NCBI GenBank assembly: GCA_964390805.1
Contig: CAYMKL010000095.1
Location: 1-27,214, forward strand
Direction: 5' to 3'
Length of the DNA: 27,214 nucleotides
DNA from: CAYMKL01 sp964390805
GTDB lineage: Bacteria > Chloroflexota > Anaerolineae > VGOG01
The notes under the pieces are model-generated. The model had not been told where the DNA came from, made no database searches, and saw only the letters and a program-made list of their open reading frames with translations. Shown one piece after another: positions 7,820 through 14,239 of the stretch. Positions within the stretch are counted from its first letter, which is position 1, and each line of letters starts with the position of its first letter. The position numbers were made by a program, and so were the translations under genes.

Positions 7820-7894
7820 CTATTATTCGTATAATAACCTGGATTGATTGGAGATGCAAATCTGGCAGCCCTTTTTCCAAACCAGTCTCGATAG

Positions 7895-8602
7895 TCACGT
7901 TATCAGGTAAAGCAAAGCGGCGGATAAGAGAGGCACGGTCAGGTTATCAATGTGCCAGGGGGAGAGAGCCTCGACCAGAGTAGCGAAGACAGCCACAGCC
8001 AGGGAGTAGAGCAGACTCGTCAGCGGTAGCCGCCAGCCCTTCGGCAGGCTCAGGACACTGCCCAGGGGCGGCAGGAGCAACAGGGCCAGGAAGGTCGACA
8101 GCCAACTGAAGAGGAACATGGCCAGCGAGCCTTCCACGGAGCGGGTGGAGCCCAAGACACTGTACTTTCGCTGGCCGTAACGCCGGCCCAGGATGGCCGC
8201 CAACGCATCGCCCCAGGTCATGGGCATCAGGCTGGCCACCAGCAGGTTGGGCCTCTCCCAAAAGAGACAGAGGATGATGGCGAAGGAGATGGGAAAGTAG
8301 ACCGTGCCCAGGTTGCCCTTCTCGCCTGTCTCCACGGACTTGAATATCTCTTGGCGATAGGAGATGTAGTTGAGCACCACGAAAGAGAGGGGCGGGATAA
8401 TGGCGAAGTGCCAGTGCTGGAAGAGGAGCACCGTACCTAAAGACCACATGCCCACAGAAATGTGGATGACCTTGCGGGTGAACTCTGTGGAGTACGTGCC
8501 AGGCTTTGCCTGGCCTAGCCACTTACGCAACCCCTCACCGACCCCGATCATGGCGAAGACGTAGACGTAGGAGATGATTAAGGCTTGCCAGTCTGATGTC
8601 AT
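7895..8602 (-). CDS. CTP-dependent polyprenol/diacylglycerol/phytol kinase-like membrane protein (SEC59/DGK1/VTE5 family)
   Basis: This integral membrane protein of 235 residues has several hydrophobic helices and the conserved cytosolic motifs of the dolichol/phytol/diacylglycerol kinase family: RKVIH (43-47), GDALAAILGRRYG (131-143), EGSLAMF (157-163), and E211 followed by SPWHIDN near 214-220. By family knowledge it would phosphorylate an isoprenoid alcohol or diacylglycerol using a nucleotide, often CTP; the substrate cannot be told. GGAGGAAC just before ATG 8602 supports the start. It lies 33 bp downstream of psuG and is probably co-transcribed. The octapeptide SVLSLPKG (182-189) between two membrane helices is encoded by a REP-like repeat inserted in frame. 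Confidence 0.85.
   Translation of the reverse strand: MTSDWQALIISYVYVFAMIGVGEGLRKWLGQAKPGTYSTEFTRKVIHISVGMWSLGTVLLFQHWHFAIIPPLSFVVLNYISYRQEIFKSVETGEKGNLGTVYFPISFAIILCLFWERPNLLVASLMPMTWGDALAAILGRRYGQRKYSVLGSTRSVEGSLAMFLFSWLSTFLALLLLPPLGSVLSLPKGWRLPLTSLLYSLAVAVFATLVEALSPWHIDNLTVPLLSAALLYLIT
8037..8057. repeat. REP-like repeat fragment inside the polyprenol kinase-like gene
   Basis: The segment CCCTTCGGCAGGCTCAGGAC (minus strand GTCCTGAGCCTGCCGAAGGG) matches a repeat motif I know from many bacterial genomes, GTCCTGAGCCTGTCGAAGG. It is translated in frame as SVLSLPKG. A second variant lies at 8613-8643. Confidence 0.6.
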
Positions 8603-8612
8603 GGTTCCTCCC

Positions 8613-8643
8613 CCCTTCGATATGCCTTCGGCTACTCAGGACA
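8613..8643. repeat. REP-like element spanning the psuG stop and the following ribosome site
   Basis: On the minus strand the sequence reads TGTCCTGAGTAGCCGAAGGC followed by ATATCGAAGGG. It contains the CTGAGTAG...CGAAGG halves of a widespread palindromic repeat. The psuG stop codon (TGA, 8636-8638) is formed by the repeat, and the repeat abuts the GGAGGAAC ribosome site of the next gene. Confidence 0.6.
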
Positions 8644-9553
8644 CCGCCTTCAACGCCACCGCAATCCGCGCGGCCACGGCGGCGTTGTTCTTCAAGAAAG
8701 TTATGTTAGCCTCTACGCTGGCCCCTTCGGTAAGCTGGGCGATTCGGCTGAGCAGAAAAGGGGTCAGCGATTTGCCAGTGATCCCCTGCTCCTGTGCCGC
8801 TGTCAAAGCCCTCGCGATGGCTTCTTCCGCAAGCTCGCTAGGCAGCTCAGCCTCCTCAGGCACGGGAACCGTCACCAGCACGCCGCCCTCAAGCCCCAGC
8901 TCCCATTTCGTGCGGATAATCCTGGCCGCTTCCTCAGGAGTATCCACGCGGGCGTCCACCGGTAGGCCGCTTTGGCGGGAGTAAAAAGCGGGGAACTCAT
9001 CGGTGCCGTAGCCCAGGATGGGCACGCCGTGGGTCTCCAGCCACTCCAGGGTGAGCGGAAGGTCGAGAATGGACTTGGCTCCTGAGCAGACCACGGCCAC
9101 GCGAGTCTGGGCCAGCTCTGGCAGGTCGGCCGAGATATCGGCGGAAAACCTCGCTAAGGGCTGGCCCCGGTGCACCCCGCCGATGCCGCCGGTGGCCATG
9201 ACCTCGATGCCGGCCAGGGCGGCCATGTACATCGTCGCTGCCACCGTCGTCGCCCCGTCCTCGCCCCGCTCCACGGCGATGGGCAGATCCCTTCGGCTGA
9301 CCTTGCGAACCACTTTTTGGGTGGCCAGTCGTTCCAACTCCCCTTCTGTCAACCCCACTCTGATCTTCCCTTCGACGATGGCAATCGTGGCCGGAACCGC
9401 TCCATTCTCCCGCACGGCCTGCTCCAGGGCCTGGGCCGTCCACAGGTTCTGCGGATAGGCCAGCCCGTGAGAGATCAGGGCGGATTCCAGAGCGACGATG
9501 GGTGAGTTGGCATCAAGGGCCTTCTGAACTTGCGGCTGAATCTTTAAGATCAT
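8636..9553 (-). CDS. psuG: Pseudouridine-5'-phosphate glycosidase PsuG
   Basis: PsuG splits pseudouridine 5'-phosphate into uracil and ribose 5-phosphate, a step in pseudouridine catabolism from RNA turnover. The 305 residues match the family length. Characteristic stretches are VALESALISHGL (20-31, with the conserved Glu23), GENG-like VRENGAVPATIAI (47-59), ATGGIGGVHRG (120-130), CSGAKSILDLP (156-166), and VEANITFLKNN near the C-terminus. Lys160 aligns with the Schiff-base lysine known in the E. coli enzyme. ATG 9553 gives the expected N-terminus, but the nearest strong SD-like sequence (AGGAGAGG, about 9572-9580) is too far upstream, so initiation may be weak. The usual partner, the kinase PsuK, is not adjacent and no transporter is seen. 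The stop codon lies in a REP-like repeat. It is followed on the same strand by the polyprenol kinase-like gene. Confidence 0.95.
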   Translation of the reverse strand: MILKIQPQVQKALDANSPIVALESALISHGLAYPQNLWTAQALEQAVRENGAVPATIAIVEGKIRVGLTEGELERLATQKVVRKVSRRDLPIAVERGEDGATTVAATMYMAALAGIEVMATGGIGGVHRGQPLARFSADISADLPELAQTRVAVVCSGAKSILDLPLTLEWLETHGVPILGYGTDEFPAFYSRQSGLPVDARVDTPEEAARIIRTKWELGLEGGVLVTVPVPEEAELPSELAEEAIARALTAAQEQGITGKSLTPFLLSRIAQLTEGASVEANITFLKNNAAVAARIAVALKAVS

Positions 9554-9570
9554 CTCTGCTTAAGGGGGCT

Positions 9571-9681
9571 ACCTCTCCTGCCAGATGCGTCGCCGCGCCT
9601 CTTTGACGTGGTGCATCATTCCTGATTCGGTCAACCCTTTGGCCTGGGCTGCTGGGGCCAGCAAGTCGGTCAACCCTCACC
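9571..9681 (-). pseudogene. Possible C-terminal remnant of a small antitoxin-like protein
   Basis: A minus-strand frame without a start encodes about 35 residues: LTDLLAPAAQAKGLTE, then SGMMHHVKEARRRIWQER, then a stop at 9569-9571. The tail resembles the GLTEEDI...VRxEIWEER ends of VapB-type ribbon-helix-helix antitoxins. The evidence is only this resemblance. The frame begins directly after a stop next to the old end of the HD-GYP gene. Confidence 0.25.
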
Positions 9682-9683
9682 CC

Positions 9684-9766
9684 TCACTCGAACGCAAACC
9701 CCTTTTCGCTGAAAAGCCTCAAGCAAGCGTCTACTACCTCAGGCTCGTAGAGGACATCCCTATTCT
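9684..9766 (-). pseudogene. Severed 3' end of the HD-GYP gene
   Basis: Read on the minus strand beyond the MITE-like element, this piece encodes DVLYEPEVVDACLRLF, then SEKGFAFE and a stop at 9684-9686. This is the standard C-terminal ending of HD-GYP proteins (DPEVVDACLRLF). Removing 198 bp (element plus one target copy, exactly 66 codons) rejoins it in frame after EEVSQNR of the gene ending at 9930. It has no start of its own. Confidence 0.88.
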
Positions 9767-9958
9767 GGGCATCGTTTCAAATCGCCAAAATAGCAACTTT
9801 ACACTTTTTTGGTGGAGTGCAGACCCAAGTGAACATAAACAGCCATTTTGCCCCTCTGGAGGCCATTTTGGGGGCCTTTTGCGCTCCGTTTGGATCATAA
9901 TCGCGGAAAAAGTGTAAAGCGATCTCTGGTCATTTCCAGGCTGGATGAAACGATGCCC
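9767..9958. mobile_element. 192-bp MITE-like element inserted in the HD-GYP gene
   Basis: The ends are perfect 13-bp inverted repeats, GGGCATCGTTTCA (9767-9779) and TGAAACGATGCCC (9946-9958). They are flanked by the direct repeat TATTCT (9761-9766 and 9959-9964), a 6-bp target-site duplication; if the CCC at the edge is counted, it could extend to 9 bp. A second inverted pair (CTTTACACTTTTT near 9797-9810 and AAAAAGTGTAAAG at 9907-9919) nests inside. The core holds two copies of GGCCATTTTG-like sequence. No transposase is encoded, so it would be mobilised in trans. The parent IS family is not recognised. Together with the neighbouring remnants it accounts for most of the 376 bp between psuG and the HD-GYP gene. 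Confidence 0.87.
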
Positions 9959-12563
9959 TATTCTGTGATACTTCCTCCAGGGCCTTATCTATGCCGAGAG
10001 CTGGCCGGTAAGGTCGGAAAGAAGCCATAGCCTCGACAACGTCAGCCACAGCGAGGATCCTTGCTTCCAAGATGATCTCTTCGTCCGACAACCCTTGAGG
10101 ATATCCAGAACCATCCATCCTTTCGTGATGTTGGAATATCATTTGGGCCACCGGCCATGGAAACGCTATCGTCTTCAGTATGTCATATCCGGCTTGGGGA
10201 TGCATCTTGATCAGACCGAATTCGATGTCGCTTAACCGGCCGGGCTTACTGAGAATCTCAGCGGGTACAGTTATCTTGCCGATATCGTGAATAGCTGCGG
10301 CCATGCGGATTCCCTCGATCTGCTCTTGTGAAAGGCCCATCTCTGTGGCTATGGCACGGGCAAGACTGGCCACCCGCCGTTGATGGCCCGCTGTGTAGGG
10401 ATCCCTCGTTTCAACTGTAAATGCCATGGCTTGGATGGTTGCCCCCAGGGTTCTTCGCAAATCCTCCGCGGTACGTTGAAGCTCTTCCTGTGCCTGCCTC
10501 ACTTCGGTTAGGCTCCTCTCCAAATCTTGCATCAACTGGGCCTTGCGCAAGGCAGCGGCTACCTGATAGGCGAAGGCAGTGATGGCCGGCACGTCGTCTT
10601 CGGTCAAGTCATCCGACTGCACCGAGAGAAGGCCAACGACCTGATCCTCCATCATGAGGGGAGCGTCAATGGCTTTCGAGACTCTCAGCATGCTTACTAT
10701 TTGCTTGGCGAACCTCTTTGCCGGTCCAGGTAGCCACTGCCGCAGGAGCTCTTCCCCACTTTCCACAAAGATGGTCTCCCTCTCCCAGAGCACTTTTCTC
10801 CATGCGTCCACATGTTCGACAGGTACAGAGAAGCTCTCGGCTTTGAGGCCCAGCAGCTTCTCGGCGGCCTTGACCGCTACGGCCTCGTAGCTAGAATAAT
10901 CGAGGGAGAGTCTCTTCTGGCTCTCGTCCACAAGGAGAACCACGCACAAGAAGCCGACTTTCTTGAGCTCCTCCGCAACTGCGGCGAATATCTCTTCAGA
11001 TGTTAGGGCTCTCTCCATAGCTAGAGCTGCTAGGTTCAGCGCTCGCAGCAACTGCTCCGCCCGTTTGCGCTCGGCCAGCTCTCGCTGAGCTTCCTCATAC
11101 AACCGGGCGTTCTCAATAGCGATGGCCGCCTGACTGGCGAAGGCCTCCGCCATCTCCGCACTTTCCTCGTCATAGACGCCAGGCTCTCTATGGTCTATGG
11201 TCAGGAAGCCCACTGGCTTACCCTTGACCATCAGAGGAACGCCGATCCAAGAACGGACGTACTCCGTGCCCCCCCTTGCCAGGAAACGCTCGTTGGTCTG
11301 GGCATCGGCCAAGACCAGAGGACGCTCCTCCCGCAAGAGCTCGCGGGTCAGAGGGTCCTCTTTCACGGGGAAGGAAATCTGCAAAGCACGCTCCAGGTCT
11401 GGGAGACCCTTGCCTGCAGCTAGCCTGGCTGTGTCATCGGAGAAGAGGAAGATGCCGGCGCTGTGATAGGGGATGACCCTCTCTAGTTCTTCTAGGATGA
11501 CGTTGAGCACGTCAGTCAAGTCAAGGGTGGAAGTGACAGCCTTGTCACTCTCCCGTAGAGCCTCCATTCGCTCCAGATGGCGCCGGATCTTCTCCTCCGC
11601 CCGCTTGCGCTCGGCGATCTCCTGCTGAGCTTGCTCATACAACCGTGCGTTCTCAAGGGCGATCGCCGCCTGCTGGGCTATGCCCTCGCACAAGGCGATC
11701 TCCTCCGGCGTGAATTCCCGTCGCCGCCGACTCTCCCATACCTCAATGTACCCAACAAGCAGGTCCTTGATTCGCAGTGGGACGTACAGTATCGTTTTGG
11801 CCCCGAATTGCTGCATGTGGGCCCGCTCGGATTCAGTCAGGCCCGGGTCGTCTATGTGAGACATGTCGGGCTGACCGGCACACATCATTTCAAACCACTC
11901 GTCTTCAGCATCTGCCACACAGGCTGCCCCCAGATCGGATGTCTGTTCTTGGACGCAGGCCCGCGGACCGATATACTCAGCAAGCACGCGAGCCATCATT
12001 GTCGTTGGCTCGTAGCTGCTGATATAGGCGCTGGTGGCATCTACGGCCTGGCCCATCTGCTCGGCAATATGGCTCAACACCGTAGTCAGGTCCAGCGTCG
12101 AGGTGATGACAGCCCCAGCTTTTTGGAGAGCGGTCTGCTCCCTCAGTCGCCTCCGAGCCTCGGCCTCCGCTCTACGCAGTGCCTGCTCCGCCCTATGCTT
12201 GTAGAGAGCCACCTCGATGGTAATATACAATTCTCTTTCTTGAAACGGCTTGAGGATATAGCCATAGGGCTCCGTTACCTTCGCCCGCTGCAATGTGTCC
12301 TCGTCTGTATAGGCAGTTAGATAGACTACCGGAATGTCGAAACGGGCACGGATCTGTTCGGCAGCTTCTATGCCGTCCATATCCCCTTTTAACCTGATGT
12401 CCATGAGCACCACATCCGGGCGCGTCTCCTCTGCTTTCTCGATGGCTTCCTCTCCGTAGGCCGCCGCACCAGAAACACCGTATCCGAAACCTTGCAGCCT
12501 CTCTCGCAGTTCCATGACTGTGATGTTGTCATCCTCAACGATCAGGACGTGCGCCTTCGCCAT
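9930..12563 (-). CDS. Response regulator REC-GAF-GAF-GAF-HD-GYP c-di-GMP phosphodiesterase, C-terminus truncated by a MITE-like element
   Basis: This cytoplasmic response regulator would hydrolyse cyclic di-GMP. Starting at MAKAHVLIVEDD (ATG 12563, with GGAGG upstream) it has 877 residues. An upstream frame extension to 12659 overlaps the kinase stump and is rejected. REC occupies 1-120, with D11/D12, phospho-acceptor D55, T83 and K105. Three GAF domains lie at about 150-315, 350-500 and 515-670, joined by coiled-coil linkers (ENARLYE). The HD-GYP domain begins near 705, with H759/D760 in HDIGK, the HHE motif and G820-Y821-P822, so all key catalytic motifs are intact. The last eight residues (ASFHPAWK) are encoded by the inserted element. 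The original 24-residue end (DVLYEPEVVDACLRLF...) is now detached at 9684-9766. Activity may survive because only the terminal helix region is lost. Confidence 0.93.
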   Translation of the reverse strand: MAKAHVLIVEDDNITVMELRERLQGFGYGVSGAAAYGEEAIEKAEETRPDVVLMDIRLKGDMDGIEAAEQIRARFDIPVVYLTAYTDEDTLQRAKVTEPYGYILKPFQERELYITIEVALYKHRAEQALRRAEAEARRRLREQTALQKAGAVITSTLDLTTVLSHIAEQMGQAVDATSAYISSYEPTTMMARVLAEYIGPRACVQEQTSDLGAACVADAEDEWFEMMCAGQPDMSHIDDPGLTESERAHMQQFGAKTILYVPLRIKDLLVGYIEVWESRRRREFTPEEIALCEGIAQQAAIALENARLYEQAQQEIAERKRAEEKIRRHLERMEALRESDKAVTSTLDLTDVLNVILEELERVIPYHSAGIFLFSDDTARLAAGKGLPDLERALQISFPVKEDPLTRELLREERPLVLADAQTNERFLARGGTEYVRSWIGVPLMVKGKPVGFLTIDHREPGVYDEESAEMAEAFASQAAIAIENARLYEEAQRELAERKRAEQLLRALNLAALAMERALTSEEIFAAVAEELKKVGFLCVVLLVDESQKRLSLDYSSYEAVAVKAAEKLLGLKAESFSVPVEHVDAWRKVLWERETIFVESGEELLRQWLPGPAKRFAKQIVSMLRVSKAIDAPLMMEDQVVGLLSVQSDDLTEDDVPAITAFAYQVAAALRKAQLMQDLERSLTEVRQAQEELQRTAEDLRRTLGATIQAMAFTVETRDPYTAGHQRRVASLARAIATEMGLSQEQIEGIRMAAAIHDIGKITVPAEILSKPGRLSDIEFGLIKMHPQAGYDILKTIAFPWPVAQMIFQHHERMDGSGYPQGLSDEEIILEARILAVADVVEAMASFRPYRPALGIDKALEEVSQNRASFHPAWK

Positions 12564-12585
12564 AGTTACTATCCTCCCTTCAGCC

Positions 12586-12825
12586 TTACTCGGCAAATGT
12601 GATCTCAAATGCCGTTCCACCGCTTCTGTCAAGCTCAATGGTTCCCTCAAGCTGGTCAACCAAGGTGTTCACCAATTGCAGACCCAACGATCCTGTATCT
12701 CGGAAGCCTAAACCCTCCGGAAAGCCCACACCGTTATCACCGACCATCAAGGTACACTGATCATTAATTGAACGAAACTCAACGCGGATTTCGCCTTCCC
12801 CACCACCAGGGAAAGCACGTTTCAC
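12586..12825 (-). pseudogene. 79-codon stump of a HisKA_2-type histidine kinase (3' half of HATPase_c)
   Basis: The reading frame begins RAFPGGGEGEIRVEF and continues with DNGVGFPEGL (G1 box) and GSLGLQLVNTL (G2 box), ending GGTAFEITFAE. It matches the C-terminal half of the ATPase domain of the three complete kinases in the window. The sensor, the phosphorylatable His and the N-box (NELVSNSLKH) are gone, so it cannot be an active kinase. A GTG at 12825 with GGGAGG eight bases upstream could still allow translation. It sits 22 bp before the REC-HD-GYP gene, where a full partner kinase would be expected by comparison with the other kinase-REC pairs. Confidence 0.85.
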
Positions 12826-12828
12826 ATC

Positions 12829-12841
12829 GTGTGCCTCCCAA
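12829..12841. repeat. 13-bp direct repeat copy 1 (GTGTGCCTCCCAA)
   Basis: An identical copy lies at 14201-14213. Each copy lies about 27-29 bp after the stop of a GGDEF gene. On the minus strand it reads TTGGGAGGCACAC and contains a ribosome-site-like GGGAGG. The pair brackets the heme-GGDEF gene and marks a duplication or recombination junction. Confidence 0.6.
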
Positions 12842-12869
12842 AGCAGACGGCGACTTCAGCCAATTTCTT

Positions 12870-14126
12870 TCAGCTATTAGCCGAAGTGTAGCATTGGTAG
12901 TTGTCCCGGCCCTCTCCCTTGGCTCGGTACATGGCAATGTCGGCATTCTTCACCAAGGTATCACTATCTTCACCGTCGTCGGGATAGAGAGCAATCCCAA
13001 TGCTGGTGGTGATGCGGAACTTGTGGCTATCAAACTCAACCGGCCTCCGAAATGCTTCCAGGGTTTTGCGGGCAGTCTTGGCCGCGTCCTCCAGCCGAGT
13101 GATTCCCGGCAACAACAGCATGAATTCATCGCCCCCCATGCGGGCAACAGTATCGCCTTTGCGCAGAAGACTTGTCAGGCGATCGCCAACAGCCTGGAGC
13201 AACTTGTCCCCCATGCTGTGCCCCAGCGTATCGTTAACCTCCTTGAAGTTGTCCAGGTCCAGCAACATCACGGCCAGTTTCTGCCGGTTGCGCTGTGCAT
13301 GAGCCAGCCCCAGAGTGAGACGGTCATTGAACAGTCGCCGGTTGGGCAGGCCGGTGAGGTCGTCGTGATAAGCCATCCGCTTGCGCTCCCGCTCGCTCTG
13401 CATCAGCTGCCGTCCCCCCAGGCCGATCCCAGCGAGGCTCACCAGCCACAGCAGACCGTGACCCAGCCACAACGTGAACACGTTCACCCGCGCAATGGCC
13501 CACAGAGGCTCCATGGGAATCGAGACACTGATCCCACCCCGAATATCTCCCTCCTGGTATCCCTGCGCGGCGTGGCATTTCAGACAGCCTTCCTCGGTAG
13601 CCAAGGGGCGCATCAGGCGCATGTACTCTCTACCTTCCATCTGCTCAACTGAACTGATCTCGGTCTCCCCGCGCTCAGAGGCCTGGAGCGCCTCGGTCTC
13701 CCATGGGTCGGGGGCATTCTCCGGGCGGATCGGATTCAGGCTCGTAATATGTCCGCGAACACCGTATTCCTTCTCCGCCAGCTCATGCACCTGGCGTGTC
13801 ATGTAGGCCGGATTCATCAACGTCAGCGGCTTGCCCGACGGCGTCGTGATGTCGCGCTCAGGCATGGGGGACAGATAGGAGTTGGGCAGCGTCTCTTCGG
13901 TCACCGGCACGTAGACCCCGCCGTATCCCGCGTTCCAGCGGCGGTAGATGACGTCTTTCTCGTAAGCAACTCGCGCCTGAGTGCGTGCCACCCCCAGGGT
14001 TGTCTGTCTCACCTGGCCCACGTTCCACGCCAGCGACGCGGCGACGACCACCGTCCACACCACCGCCAAGACCCAAACGTAGCGTTCTAGCCGCGGAGGC
14101 GCTTTAATCTTCTCAGGATCATTCAT
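12870..14126 (-). CDS. Membrane diguanylate cyclase with an extracytoplasmic c-type heme (Tll0287/DUF3365-like) sensor domain
   Basis: Predicted to make cyclic di-GMP in response to a redox or gas signal. ATG 14126 with a GGAGCAGGTG site gives 418 residues; a longer frame to 14216 lacks support. A membrane helix lies at about 17-36. It is followed by an extracytoplasmic domain ending with a single heme-c motif C181-x-x-C184-H185 in the context typical of DUF3365 sensors (CLKCHAAQGY, then DIRGGISVSIPM), and a second helix at about 218-242. The GGDEF domain has the intact GGDEF motif at 331-335, and RKGD five residues before it is a complete product-inhibition I-site (RxxD). Unlike the other GGDEF proteins of the operon it has no REC, so it senses its signal directly. 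It stands where the missing front of the kinase (stump at 12586-12825) should be. The c-type heme requires export and cytochrome c maturation. Confidence 0.92.
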   Translation of the reverse strand: MNDPEKIKAPPRLERYVWVLAVVWTVVVAASLAWNVGQVRQTTLGVARTQARVAYEKDVIYRRWNAGYGGVYVPVTEETLPNSYLSPMPERDITTPSGKPLTLMNPAYMTRQVHELAEKEYGVRGHITSLNPIRPENAPDPWETEALQASERGETEISSVEQMEGREYMRLMRPLATEEGCLKCHAAQGYQEGDIRGGISVSIPMEPLWAIARVNVFTLWLGHGLLWLVSLAGIGLGGRQLMQSERERKRMAYHDDLTGLPNRRLFNDRLTLGLAHAQRNRQKLAVMLLDLDNFKEVNDTLGHSMGDKLLQAVGDRLTSLLRKGDTVARMGGDEFMLLLPGITRLEDAAKTARKTLEAFRRPVEFDSHKFRITTSIGIALYPDDGEDSDTLVKNADIAMYRAKGEGRDNYQCYTSANS

Positions 14127-14200
14127 GAATGCACCTGCTCCGCTCACTTGCCTGGCCGCCCGGCTAGCAAGTCCTCTCTGGTCTTGAGTCCATCTTCTTT

Positions 14201-14213
14201 GTGTGCCTCCCAA
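14201..14213. repeat. 13-bp direct repeat copy 2 (GTGTGCCTCCCAA)
   Basis: Identical to 12829-12841, 1372 bp away. It lies in the 113-bp space between the REC-GGDEF stop (14240) and the start of the heme-GGDEF gene (14126). Nothing else recognisable is present in that space. Confidence 0.6.
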
Positions 14214-14239
14214 CAAAGGGGTAGCTACCGCCTGTCATT

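Noticed and set aside
9585..9917. Plus-strand 110-codon frame across the psuG/HD-GYP spacer
   Set aside because: It runs through the HD-GYP remnant and the MITE-like element, has no ribosome site and no domain; the minus-strand reading explains the sequence.
9767..9958. CRISPR array or regulatory RNA in the 192-bp segment
   Set aside because: There are no repeat-spacer units; the inverted ends, target duplication and split gene define it as an insertion.
12564..12659. Upstream extension of the REC-HD-GYP protein by 32 residues
   Set aside because: It overlaps the kinase stump, and the MAKAH start has a proper GGAGG site and matches the MAKAQ starts of the two other REC proteins.
12829..14213. 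Heme-GGDEF gene as a simple transposon flanked by a 13-bp target duplication
   Set aside because: The missing front part of the kinase is not found beyond the second repeat, no terminal inverted repeats or transposase exist, and both repeats sit at the same distance after a GGDEF stop, so duplication or recombination explains them better.
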